Of a DNA stretch of 22,509 nucleotides, positions 8,415-15,922 are shown one piece after another. The translations under genes and the position numbers were made by a program. Below the pieces are notes generated by a model. That model saw only the letters and a program-made list of their open reading frames with translations. It searched no databases and was not told the origin of the DNA. This DNA is from RGIG4140 sp045635565 (GTDB lineage: Bacteria; Pseudomonadota; Alphaproteobacteria; CAAHEQ01; UBA3637): positions 1-22,509 of the forward strand of contig JAZTVX010000014.1 of assembly GCA_045635565.1 (NCBI GenBank), in the 5' to 3' direction. Each line of letters opens with the position of its first letter. Position 1 is the stretch's first letter.

Positions 8415-8876
8415 CTAACGACCGATAAACGCGATTGTCCCATTTGAGCAATCCGTTTCAGCAGCGTATAGTTCAACCAAATGTTGTGTTTTCGTTTCTC
8501 CGGCACCAACCGTCAGTTCCTCAACCATTTGTTCGCATGATGTTTCGGGGACTTCCGTATAAGTCAACTTAAATTCATCAACCGTTGCATCAACACTAAT
8601 TGTTCCACCCCAGCGATTTTTTTCCGTGTCGATAATTTCTTCCTGAATCAGCATATTGGTGTTTAATCCACATGTATCATAACCGGTTGCCCACGAACAC
8701 ATATCCGTAATATCTCGTGCCACCTGATCGATTTCTAATAAAGTCGCACTTGTTCGAAAATATGAATCAATGTATGACATAGATGTAATCCCACCAACGG
8801 AAATAACCCCGATAATGGCGATAACACCCAACATTTCAACCATGCTTCGACCGGATTCCATGTGACGTTTCTGCAT
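8415..8876 (-). CDS. Type IV-pilin-like prepilin, N-terminal methylation type
   Basis: This encodes a small pseudopilin- or pilin-like protein of 153 aa. The N-terminus MQKRHMESG is a short basic leader ending in Gly. Then comes RSMVE, with Glu at position +5, and a hydrophobic helix (MLGVIAIIGVISVGG), so a prepilin peptidase would cut after G9. The C-terminal domain is soluble and has several Cys (in MCSWA, DTCG, SCEQ, DCSN) that could form disulfides. Start choice: ATG 8876 has AAGGAT seven bases upstream. ATG 8894 is also in frame but lacks a good site, and the 8951 reading starts upstream of the likely promoter. The first 41 bp overlap the 3' end of cca. Pilins of this exact N-terminal form recur in uncultured gut Alphaproteobacteria; the role (pilus, secretion or uptake) is not known here, and no assembly genes are in the window. 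Confidence 0.85.
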   Translation of the reverse strand: MQKRHMESGRSMVEMLGVIAIIGVISVGGITSMSYIDSYFRTSATLLEIDQVARDITDMCSWATGYDTCGLNTNMLIQEEIIDTEKNRWGGTISVDATVDEFKLTYTEVPETSCEQMVEELTVGAGETKTQHLVELYAAETDCSNGTIAFIGR

Positions 8877-10047
8877 TTTTTGTATCCTTTTCATTATTAG
8901 TCTTTTGTTCATTATAACGCAAAAGGGCATTGATGACAAGTGTTTTTTCACTTGTGAGCATCATTTTGACCCATAATTGTTCGGCAATTTTTAATTGTCG
9001 GGTAATTTCAGCTTGACGAAAACCTAACTGATATACATCATGCCCCGTTATCGGAAAAACAGGTATTTTCCATTGCAACATGCGTTGCATTGTTTGATGG
9101 GGAAGGTTGTGTTTTAAAACGGCTTGATAAACATGGAAGGTAAAAGCATCTTGTCCCAATTGCCATAGTCTGTATTTGTTATCGTTGTCATCAGAGGTTA
9201 TATGAACAGGTAACATATATCGTTGTAGGCGTGCTTTTTGTTGTCGGGACCATTTCCAATTAAGAGACAATGGATTATCTGTCAACACACAAAGTCGTTG
9301 TAAAAAATCAACCGATGGGCATAATGAGATAAAATCAGTCAGTCGTTTGATATCATATGACGGCAACAAAACGGATAAAACGCCCGTTTTGTGCATTAAC
9401 TTTAATGAATCAATAACACAAGGTGCCATCAATAAACGGTGCATTTCAGATTGTATGCGTTCAACAGAAATGGTTTCGAGGCCGTTTCGTTCACTTTGAC
9501 AAGCCTGCAAGGATGGTTCGTCCAAACAGGTTGTTCCTAAATACGCCACAAATCGAAAATAACGGAGAATCCGTAAATAATCTTCCCGAACCCGTTGTGT
9601 CGGTTCACCGACAAAACGAACACATTTTTTTTTGATGTCTGTTAAACCATCAACATAATCCGACACATGTCCTTGACAATCCATATATAGTGCATTAACG
9701 GTGAAATCCCGTCGCAAGGCATCTTGCTGATAATCGGCTACAAATTGCACATCAGCATGGCGACCATCAGGGTTTGTATCCGTTCTTAATGAGGTAATTT
9801 CGTACGGAACTTTGTTTAAAACGGCTGTTACCGTTCCATAACGTACACCGGTCAAAAACACAGGTATATGATGCTGTTGTAGCCGTTCGATAACATTTTG
9901 TGGTGATAAAGGCGTTGCCAGATCATAATCATGGTTGGTTTTATTGAGTAAATAATCACGAACACACCCACCGACCAATCGAATCTGATTGTCAAAAATA
10001 TTAAAAAGCGTTTGAATGTCATCGGTTATGACTGATTTTAAATCCAT
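8836..10047 (-). CDS. cca: CCA tRNA nucleotidyltransferase
   Basis: This enzyme adds or repairs the CCA end of tRNAs from CTP and ATP without a template. It is a class II enzyme of the poly(A) polymerase-like superfamily: LVGGCVRDYLL near residue 24 is the nucleotide-binding loop, HDYDLAT holds the two catalytic aspartates, EITSLR and RRDFTVNALY are conserved head/neck motifs, and DYLRILRYFRF begins the body domain. The reading frame runs 403 aa from ATG 10047. An upstream TTG at 10077 is rejected because it lies in the promoter region. No Shine-Dalgarno precedes the ATG, and the -10 box places the transcript start at or next to it, so the mRNA may be leaderless. The last 41 bp overlap the pilin gene. 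No HD phosphohydrolase motif was recognised, so it is named only as a CCA transferase; a poly(A) polymerase role is less likely. Confidence 0.9.
   Translation of the reverse strand: MDLKSVITDDIQTLFNIFDNQIRLVGGCVRDYLLNKTNHDYDLATPLSPQNVIERLQQHHIPVFLTGVRYGTVTAVLNKVPYEITSLRTDTNPDGRHADVQFVADYQQDALRRDFTVNALYMDCQGHVSDYVDGLTDIKKKCVRFVGEPTQRVREDYLRILRYFRFVAYLGTTCLDEPSLQACQSERNGLETISVERIQSEMHRLLMAPCVIDSLKLMHKTGVLSVLLPSYDIKRLTDFISLCPSVDFLQRLCVLTDNPLSLNWKWSRQQKARLQRYMLPVHITSDDNDNKYRLWQLGQDAFTFHVYQAVLKHNLPHQTMQRMLQWKIPVFPITGHDVYQLGFRQAEITRQLKIAEQLWVKMMLTSEKTLVINALLRYNEQKTNNEKDTKNAETSHGIRSKHG
8911..8955 (-). promoter_or_regulatory. Pilin promoter with inverted repeat at the -35, inside cca
   Basis: TTGTCA (8934-8939, minus strand) and a consensus TATAAT (8911-8916) are 17 bp apart, within the last codons of cca. 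A perfect 7-bp inverted repeat, ACAAGTG (8936-8942) with CACTTGT (8949-8955), spacer TTTTTT, overlaps the -35 box. The pilin gene can therefore be expressed apart from cca, and the repeat is a candidate operator. Confidence 0.65.
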
Positions 10048-10053
10048 GTTATC

Positions 10054-10082
10054 AGGATATGCAATAATTTCTTGCAAATCAA
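10054..10082 (-). promoter_or_regulatory. Putative cca promoter (leaderless)
   Basis: On the minus strand TTGATT (10077-10082) and TATCCT (10054-10059) are 17 bp apart. The -10 box ends 7 bases before the ATG, so transcription would begin at about the start codon. The -35 box abuts and shares one base with that of rnd. Confidence 0.5.
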
Positions 10083-10100
10083 GAAAAAAAAGCGTACAAT
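10072..10100 (+). promoter_or_regulatory. rnd promoter (leaderless or nearly so)
   Basis: TTGCAA (10072-10077) and TACAAT (10095-10100) have a 17-bp spacer. The expected start point at about 10107 is only 3 nt before ATG 10110, and no ribosome binding site is present. Confidence 0.6.
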
Positions 10101-10109
10101 AAACGAATT

Positions 10110-11261
10110 ATGATGATAGATAACACACCAGATTTAACAAGTGTCTGTCAGCGTTTTGCGACAGCCCCTTATGTCACGATTGATACGGAATTTATACGGG
10201 AAAAAACGTATTATCCGGATTTATGTTTGATTCAGATTGCCTCGCCGACGGAAGCGTTTTGCATTGATCCGTTAGCAACGGATATTGATTTGACTGCGTT
10301 GTTTGATTTGTTGCAACACCCTGATGTGGTTAAAGTTTTTCATGCGGGTCGGCAGGATATTGAAATTTTTTATCATTTGAGTGGTAAAATTCCCTCTCCG
10401 TTGTTCGATACGCAAATCGGGGCTATGGTTTGTGGGTTTGGTGATAACGTCAGTTATCAGCAGTTGGTTCAAACGATTGTCGGGGTTTCGTTGGATAAAA
10501 GCATGCGTTGTACGAATTGGGCAAAACGTCCTTTAACGCCTGAACAGATTCAATATGCACTATATGACGTAACACATTTGCGACAAGTGTATGAATACAT
10601 GTGTGATACATTAACGGAAAACAACCGTATGCCCTGGATTCATGATGAATTAAAGGTCTTATTGAATAAAGAAACGTATCATCCGTCTGACGAAGCATTG
10701 ATTGAAAAACTGCATTTGCCGGTCAATAAGCCACAAGCCATTCATGTTTTTCGTCAATTATATTTATGGCGTGAAAATTTAGCCCGTCGTAAGAACAGAC
10801 CGCGTCGTTTTTTGATTAAAGATGAATTGTTACAGGAATTATCTTTGCTATGTCCGACAACACCGGAACAGTTGACGGAATTGCGAGGTGTCGGAGCCAA
10901 TTTTGATAAAACAGCGTTGGCCGGTGAGATTTTATCCGTGATAAGAAAAGCCTTGCAAGATGATTTAAAACATATCAAAACGGTCCGACCTGTTAAACCG
11001 TTAACACCTCATGAACGTAATTTGGCTGAAATATTAAAATTATTGTTGAGTATTGTTTCCGTTCAAGAAAAAATTGCCGTTTCGCTCATTGCCTGTTCGG
11101 AAGATATTGCACAGTTTATCCATAATAAAGATGTTCCGTTTTTATCGGGTTGGCGGTATCAGGTTTTTGGACAGAAAGCCGAAATGGTTCGGGACGGATT
11201 GTTAAGCATTCGTTACGTACCGCAAAACAAACAGATTGAATTTCATTGTGTTCAAGAGTAG
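10110..11261 (+). CDS. rnd: Ribonuclease D
   Basis: This 3'-5' exoribonuclease trims tRNA and other small-RNA 3' ends. The 383-aa protein has the DEDDy exonuclease domain: D25 and E27 in TIDTEF, D83 in HAGRQDIE, and Y149 with D153 in YALYD, all the metal-binding and catalytic positions. A helical HRDC domain follows (about 200-285, FRQLYLWRENLARR and ELRGVGA). The remaining tail of about 90 residues is less conserved. ATG 10110 and ATG 10113 are adjacent candidates; neither has a Shine-Dalgarno. It heads an operon with the ankyrin gene (9-nt gap), sspB and the RHH gene. Divergent cca acts in the same tRNA 3'-end pathway, since RNase D-type trimming exposes the end that Cca repairs. Confidence 0.93.
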   Translation: MMIDNTPDLTSVCQRFATAPYVTIDTEFIREKTYYPDLCLIQIASPTEAFCIDPLATDIDLTALFDLLQHPDVVKVFHAGRQDIEIFYHLSGKIPSPLFDTQIGAMVCGFGDNVSYQQLVQTIVGVSLDKSMRCTNWAKRPLTPEQIQYALYDVTHLRQVYEYMCDTLTENNRMPWIHDELKVLLNKETYHPSDEALIEKLHLPVNKPQAIHVFRQLYLWRENLARRKNRPRRFLIKDELLQELSLLCPTTPEQLTELRGVGANFDKTALAGEILSVIRKALQDDLKHIKTVRPVKPLTPHERNLAEILKLLLSIVSVQEKIAVSLIACSEDIAQFIHNKDVPFLSGWRYQVFGQKAEMVRDGLLSIRYVPQNKQIEFHCVQE

Positions 11262-11270
11262 GGAGGATAC

Positions 11271-12623
11271 ATGCAAGATACACCACTGCATAAAGCCATT
11301 TTTGCACAAGATTATGAATTATTTTGTGATTTGTTACCGATATCGGATGTGAATGCACGTGGAGAAAATGACAGCACAGCGTTAATTGAAGTCTGTTATC
11401 AACGGTTATCAACCGTTAGTCGTCAAATGTTTCAAGATTTAATCAATCACCCAAATATTGATGTTAATTTAACGGATGTCGCCGGTGTATCGGCATTAGG
11501 TGTTGCCATTGTACAGCGTTTGGATTTGGTTCAACCGTTATTGGAAAAGGGGGCAAATCCCAATAATTACACATATGTGAGATTAGGGGGTGGTATTGAT
11601 CCGACCGGACGTAATTACAATGAATGGCGACAAATGACACCGTTATGTGTTGCTGTTCGTAACCATGATAAAGAATTGGTTTCATTGTTGTTGAAGCATG
11701 GGGCTGTTATTGATATGGTCGGCGATTTAGATATTTCACCTTTATCCATGGCGGCTCGTTCGAATGATGTGGATATGATGCGTTTTTTAATAGATAACGG
11801 AGCATCTTTGGAAACATTGCCGACAAATTGGCGGGATTATACGCAAAACCCACAAGACGGATGCAGTGTTGTTTTACGCAAAGCATTAAAATATGGCAGT
11901 GTTGATTGTTTAGATGCTTTAATTAAAGCGGGTATTCATATGCCGGAACGTATTTACAGAAAGAGGGGAGAATATGCCACACTATTAACGTATGTATTAT
12001 CACAACCACATACGGAACATCAAAGTAAGACATCTTTACATACTAAAACAGCCCTGCTTTTATTGGAAAACGGAGCCGACAAAGTCGGTGCTGATTTTCA
12101 TGGTCGTACACCGCTGTTTCATGCCGTGTGTCGTCATAATTATACGTTGTGTGAAAAATTGGTCACACCGGAAACGGTTAACAAGGCAGATATTTTCGGG
12201 AATGCACCGTTGGCACGGGCGTGTCATAGAGGCGATGTGAATATTGTTCGCTTGTTGTTAGAAAATGGGGCTAACCCAAATACAACCATTCATTATGTTC
12301 CCCGAACATTACGCAGTATATCTGAAAATCCGGATGGTATAGAAGAACCGTTAATTTGTTTTGCTTTGCGTTATAAACAAGAACAAATGGCGGCATTATT
12401 GATTCGGCACGGGGCTCATTTATTGTGGAAAGATGGCAAAGGTCAAGATTTAAGTTCTTGGACAATGTTTGGTTTTTCACCGGCGTTTAAAAAAATGTTT
12501 GCCGATGTTTTAAAACGTCAACAACAGGCATTGCAAATGGATAATACGGATATGGGTAACGCTTCCACACAGGCTTACATTCAAAAACTGTGTGTCGAAT
12601 TTATCAATAATAATCAAAAATAA
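11271..12623 (+). CDS. Ankyrin-repeat protein
   Basis: The 450-aa protein is built largely of ankyrin repeats, which fold into helical stacks that bind other proteins. Recognisable units lie at about 72-100, 122-150, 155-183, 198-225, 256-275, 278-308, 310-338 and 358-386, with the usual TPL..A, LL..GA and N features; several are irregular or interrupted by insertions (about 100-120, 184-197 and 228-255). I see no signal peptide, membrane segment or catalytic domain. The C-terminus (about 400-450) is helical and polar. The start is well supported by GGGAGG six bases before the ATG. It sits second in the rnd operon, before sspB. Ankyrin proteins are sometimes secreted effectors in host-associated Alphaproteobacteria, but the operon position beside housekeeping genes argues for a cytoplasmic binding role. 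The partner is unknown. Confidence 0.88.
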   Translation: MQDTPLHKAIFAQDYELFCDLLPISDVNARGENDSTALIEVCYQRLSTVSRQMFQDLINHPNIDVNLTDVAGVSALGVAIVQRLDLVQPLLEKGANPNNYTYVRLGGGIDPTGRNYNEWRQMTPLCVAVRNHDKELVSLLLKHGAVIDMVGDLDISPLSMAARSNDVDMMRFLIDNGASLETLPTNWRDYTQNPQDGCSVVLRKALKYGSVDCLDALIKAGIHMPERIYRKRGEYATLLTYVLSQPHTEHQSKTSLHTKTALLLLENGADKVGADFHGRTPLFHAVCRHNYTLCEKLVTPETVNKADIFGNAPLARACHRGDVNIVRLLLENGANPNTTIHYVPRTLRSISENPDGIEEPLICFALRYKQEQMAALLIRHGAHLLWKDGKGQDLSSWTMFGFSPAFKKMFADVLKRQQQALQMDNTDMGNASTQAYIQKLCVEFINNNQK

Positions 12624-12640
12624 TATGAAAGAAAACGAAC

Positions 12641-13054
12641 ATGGATTACACACCTTTTATTCAAAAAGCCCATCGTATGATTGTGCATGATGTATTGGAC
12701 GCCGTTTCTTGTAACGGTATTGATGAAGACAGTGCTTATTATATTACGTTTCAAACCAATCGGGAAGATGTGATTGTCCCTGATTTTGTTCGGGCCAGAT
12801 ATCCCCATGAAATGACGATTGTTTTAGAAAATCAATTTCAGGGGCTAACAGTATCGGATACAGGCTTCTCCGTGGAATTATCTTTCGGGGGTGTATCGGC
12901 TTGTATCAGTGTTCCGTTTAACGCTTTGACGCAATTTGCCGATACGAAAAGTGAATTTGGTTTTGTTTTAACACCTATTGCACAAGAAACAACGACGACG
13001 CATGCCAAAATTATGAGTTTGGATGAATTGCGAGCCATGAAAGATAATGTCTAA
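12641..13054 (+). CDS. sspB: ClpXP adaptor SspB
   Basis: SspB tethers ssrA-tagged and some other substrates to ClpX and speeds their degradation. The 137-aa protein matches the alphaproteobacterial SspB form: an N-terminal helix (MDYTPFIQKAHRMIVHDVL), the strand-rich substrate-binding fold with YYITFQT, VPDFVRARYPHEMTIVLENQ and SFGGVSACISVPFNALTQFAD, and a variable tail that in the family ends in a ClpX-binding motif, here perhaps LDELRAMKDNV. It follows the ankyrin gene by 17 nt with only a weak purine stretch as ribosome binding site. Its TAA overlaps the ATG of the RHH gene. Proximity to an RHH_4 protein is a known alphaproteobacterial arrangement. Confidence 0.9.
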   Translation: MDYTPFIQKAHRMIVHDVLDAVSCNGIDEDSAYYITFQTNREDVIVPDFVRARYPHEMTIVLENQFQGLTVSDTGFSVELSFGGVSACISVPFNALTQFADTKSEFGFVLTPIAQETTTTHAKIMSLDELRAMKDNV

Positions 13055-13290
13055 TGCGAAAAAAATCCGTTCAGTTGATGGGGCATCAAACCAGTGTTTC
13101 ACTTGAAGACATTTTTTGGGAGGCATTGGCATTGATTGCCCGTCATCGAAACACATCTGTTCGTCAATTGATTATACAAGTTGATACGCAACAAAACAGA
13201 TTATCCAATTTGTCGGCAGCACTGCGTGTATTCGTTTTGTGCCACAAAGATGAATTTCAGATAACGGATTTGTCGTCTTACCAAAAATAA
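13054..13290 (+). CDS. Ribbon-helix-helix (RHH_4) domain protein
   Basis: This 78-aa protein fits the RHH_4 family of small putative DNA-binding proteins: a KKSVQLMGHQTSVSLE ribbon strand, two helices (FWEALALIARHRNTSV and LRQLI-like), then NLSAALRVFVL, which is highly conserved in the family. The start ATG overlaps the sspB stop, which suggests translational coupling. The alternative ATG at 13078 would remove the conserved strand and is rejected. The 3' end overlaps convergent uppP by 13 bp. The target is unknown; it may be an autoregulator or not bind DNA at all. Confidence 0.85.
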   Translation: MRKKSVQLMGHQTSVSLEDIFWEALALIARHRNTSVRQLIIQVDTQQNRLSNLSAALRVFVLCHKDEFQITDLSSYQK

Positions 13291-14063
13291 TAAAATAAAA
13301 ATAACCCTAACATAATCCGATAAACGGCAAACAAGCCGAATGATGCCCGTTGTAACCACTTCATTAAAAACCAGACTGCTAACAGTCCGAAACAGGCAGA
13401 TGCCATAACACCGATGCTGATTTGATTAAGTAAATCCGTTGATAATGTTCCTTGTGAAAAGCCTTTATAGAACATGTAAAGAGCCCCCAAAGCAATAACA
13501 GGAATAGACATCAGCATGGAATATTTGGCACTTTGAGTACGTTGATAACCCAAGAAACGGGCACATGTCATGGTAATACCTGACCGACTTGTGCCGGGGA
13601 TAAGAGCCAACGCCTGTGCTAAACCGATATACAAAGCATGACGATATGTAATTTGTTCCACTGTTTTTGTTTTTGGGAAAAATCGATCGGCAACCCACAG
13701 TAAAATACCGTAAAAAACGGATGTACAGGCAATAATCAACGGAGAACGAAATACCGTTTCAATGATATCGTTCAAAAAGTAGCCGACAATGAGAGCCGGA
13801 ATTGTCGAAATGATAAGGGCAAATCCGATTTTTTGTTGTATTCCTTTGTGCCAAAAGCCCGTGATAAGGCGATAAATGTCTTTGTAAAAAAAAGCACATA
13901 CGGCCAACAGTGTGCCGACATGCAATGAAATATCCATCAATAAACTTTGATTAGATAATCCGAATTTTTCCATGAGAACCAAGTGTCCTGATGAACTGAC
14001 GGGTAAAAATTCCGTTGCACTTTGCACAAACGACAAAACCAGCGTTGATTGTGTTGAATCCAT
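13278..14063 (-). CDS. uppP: Undecaprenyl-diphosphatase (UppP/BacA)
   Basis: This integral membrane enzyme removes a phosphate from undecaprenyl diphosphate so that the lipid carrier can be reused for peptidoglycan and other envelope polymers; extra copies raise bacitracin tolerance. The 261-aa protein has the two family motifs: ATEFLPVSSSGH at 16-27 and PGTSRSG at 156-162, with about eight hydrophobic segments. The usual acidic residue before the first motif reads Q14-S-A-T-E18, a mild variation. The start ATG has AAGGAG eight bases upstream. The promoter lies directly past the neighbouring 14119-14880 gene. It converges with the RHH gene. Confidence 0.95.
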   Translation of the reverse strand: MDSTQSTLVLSFVQSATEFLPVSSSGHLVLMEKFGLSNQSLLMDISLHVGTLLAVCAFFYKDIYRLITGFWHKGIQQKIGFALIISTIPALIVGYFLNDIIETVFRSPLIIACTSVFYGILLWVADRFFPKTKTVEQITYRHALYIGLAQALALIPGTSRSGITMTCARFLGYQRTQSAKYSMLMSIPVIALGALYMFYKGFSQGTLSTDLLNQISIGVMASACFGLLAVWFLMKWLQRASFGLFAVYRIMLGLFLFYYFW

Positions 14064-14086
14064 GACAAAAACTCCTTATGGCGATT

Positions 14087-14115
14087 ATATTACGAATCTG
14101 ATGGTCTTTTGTCAA
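14087..14115 (-). promoter_or_regulatory. uppP promoter
   Basis: TTGACA (14110-14115, minus strand) and TAATAT (14087-14092) have a 17-bp spacer. The -35 box is a perfect match. A second possible -10, TATAAT, lies three bases further downstream. Confidence 0.7.
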
Positions 14116-14118
14116 TGA

Positions 14119-14880
14119 CTAATATGATAAGGCTGTTATTTTGGCACTATGATTCAAAACTAGTGTAATTTCCTGACTTTGTTTATCATATTGATATAAA
14201 CCTGTTCGACCTTGTTTATGGGTTGCAAAGAACAAATACTGTCCCGTTTCGTCAAATCCCAAGGCTGTTACATCAAAAGCAATCATTTGTCGTAATTGTC
14301 CGATTTTAAAATCAACCAATCGGATTGTTTCTTCCGAATAAACGGCATATTCCTGTTCCGTCGGGCTGAGTGCAAAATGATTGACTTTCGGATAAAGGAT
14401 TTCATCTGTTTTCATCAGTCGTTTTGTTAAGCATGAGTTGATATCAATATAGTATAATGCACCTGATATCCCGAAATGAGGGGGAATCATGGCACATGTC
14501 ATTTCATCGATGAGATGATATTTGGTGCGAGCCTTACGATAAACCAATAAATCTCCCGTTCCTTTGGGATTTAGCAAGTCAGCCCGTAAAAATGCAAATA
14601 ATGCATGAGGTGTATTCCATAAAGCCGGATAATAACAATACCCGTTTTGTGACATAATCGGCGGATATGTCTGCTTTTGAAAATTGGCAAAAACCCAGTT
14701 GAAATGAGTTTGTTTCCCATCAATTTCAACCCCTGTTAAAATCGTCCTGTCTGATGAAAAAGTAGCGAACGGAGGAATGTCTTTCATAAAAACCACCCGA
14801 CCGTCACGCATAACAGCCCACAATTGATGATTTTCATCCGTAAAAAATACCCGATACAGGGACAAAATTGAATTTGTCAT
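14119..14880 (-). CDS. Hypothetical protein, beta-rich (propeller-like?)
   Basis: I do not recognise this 253-aa protein. It has no signal peptide or membrane helix and is rich in aromatic residues and short beta-strand-like segments. Two stretches resemble the blade pattern of WD40- or TolB-type propellers: about 166-200 (HFALSPTEQEYAVYSEETIR) and about 206-235 (VTALGFDETGQYLFFATHK, then GLYQYDK). Earlier segments (HQLWAVMRDGRVVF, GALYYIDINSC) could be further blades, but there are too few clear ones to be sure. ATG 14880 is chosen because AAGGAT lies five bases before the next codons; a TTG six bases upstream is rejected. It is divergent from the moxR operon and may act with it, which is inference only. 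Confidence 0.75.
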   Translation of the reverse strand: MTNSILSLYRVFFTDENHQLWAVMRDGRVVFMKDIPPFATFSSDRTILTGVEIDGKQTHFNWVFANFQKQTYPPIMSQNGYCYYPALWNTPHALFAFLRADLLNPKGTGDLLVYRKARTKYHLIDEMTCAMIPPHFGISGALYYIDINSCLTKRLMKTDEILYPKVNHFALSPTEQEYAVYSEETIRLVDFKIGQLRQMIAFDVTALGFDETGQYLFFATHKQGRTGLYQYDKQSQEITLVLNHSAKITALSY

Positions 14881-14909
14881 TTGCAATCCTTATAAAAGCA
14901 GTATATATT
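14881..14909 (+). promoter_or_regulatory. Promoter of the moxR operon
   Basis: TTGCAA (14881-14886) and TATATT (14904-14909) are 17 bp apart, about 43 nt before the moxR ATG. This site overlaps the oppositely directed promoter at 14900-14928. Confidence 0.55.
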
Positions 14910-14928
14910 ATCTTTACAAAAAATGCAA
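14900..14928 (-). promoter_or_regulatory. Promoter of the 14119-14880 gene
   Basis: On the minus strand TTGCAT (14923-14928) and TATACT (14900-14905) have a 17-bp spacer. The -10 box overlaps the -10 of the opposing moxR promoter, so the two may interfere. Confidence 0.6.
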
Positions 14929-14951
14929 TCATGAAATAAGGGAGTAAAAGC

Positions 14952-15911
14952 ATGACATTATACGCCAGTTTCCAGAATTTAGAAAAATATCTCAATTCCT
15001 GTATTGTCGGACAGCCGGATTTAACTAAAAAACTCATTATTGCGTTATTATGCAATGGGCATTTATTGGTAGAAGGAACCCCCGGTCTTGCCAAAACAAA
15101 GGCGATTAAAATTTTGTCATCTGCTATTGATGCCAGCGAACAACGGGTTCAATTCACGCCGGACTTGTTGCCGTCCGATATTACGGGTAGTGATGTTTAT
15201 CGGCCGGAAACACATTCTTTTCATTTTCAAAAAGGTCCGATTTTCAATAATCTGATTTTGGCTGATGAAATTAACCGTGCCCCGGCAAAAGTGCAATCTG
15301 CTTTATTGGAAGCCATGGGAGAACGGCAAATTACCGTTGGCAATACGACATATCGTCTGCCGGATTTATTTATGGTGATGGCAACACAAAACCCGATTGA
15401 ACAAGAAGGGACATATATGTTACCCGAAGCACAATTGGATCGTTTTTTGTTTTATGTTCGCATTCATTATCCTGATGCCGAAGCCGAACGGCAGATTTTA
15501 CGGATTGTTCGTCGGGAAGAACGGCAAGAACCATGTCCGGAGTTTAAAAAAATCAACGAAAAAACGATTTTTATGGCACGTGAGGAAGTTTCCCGTGTCT
15601 ATATGTCTCCCGAAATTGAAGAATATATTATTCAACTTGTCATGGCAACCCGTAATCCATCGGCATATGGGGCAGATTTTGCTAAATACATCGGATATGG
15701 TGTCAGCCCTCGGGGGACGATTGCTTTGGATATTTGTTCCCGTGGGTCGGCTTGGTTGTCAGGTCGGGATTTTGTGACACCTGATGATGTGCGTTCCATT
15801 GTTTATGATGTATTGCGACATCGCATTTTACCGTCTTTCGAAGGGAAAGCAGCCGGCATTACGTCTGAAGATATCATTGATATGTTATTGCAACGTGTAC
15901 CAATGATTTGA
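14952..15911 (+). CDS. MoxR-family AAA+ ATPase
   Basis: MoxR ATPases act as chaperone-like machines that assemble or activate partner complexes, typically with von Willebrand-domain proteins. The 319-aa chain has Walker A GTPGLAKTK (42-50, with the AK typical of MoxR), Walker B LILADEI (101-107), NRAPAKVQSALLEAM, and sensor 1 with N147 in MATQNPIEQEGTYMLPEA, followed by the helical lid. GGGAG lies seven bases before the ATG. It leads a tight operon: DUF58 begins 11 nt after its stop, then DUF4381, the TerB protein and the TSCPD protein. No von Willebrand (BatA/B type) gene follows, which is unusual. Confidence 0.95.
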   Translation: MTLYASFQNLEKYLNSCIVGQPDLTKKLIIALLCNGHLLVEGTPGLAKTKAIKILSSAIDASEQRVQFTPDLLPSDITGSDVYRPETHSFHFQKGPIFNNLILADEINRAPAKVQSALLEAMGERQITVGNTTYRLPDLFMVMATQNPIEQEGTYMLPEAQLDRFLFYVRIHYPDAEAERQILRIVRREERQEPCPEFKKINEKTIFMAREEVSRVYMSPEIEEYIIQLVMATRNPSAYGADFAKYIGYGVSPRGTIALDICSRGSAWLSGRDFVTPDDVRSIVYDVLRHRILPSFEGKAAGITSEDIIDMLLQRVPMI

Positions 15912-15922
15912 TGGGAGTTCGC

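Noticed and set aside
12838..13156. Overlapping minus-strand ORFs opposite sspB and the RHH gene
   Set aside because: Both plus-strand genes are recognised families.
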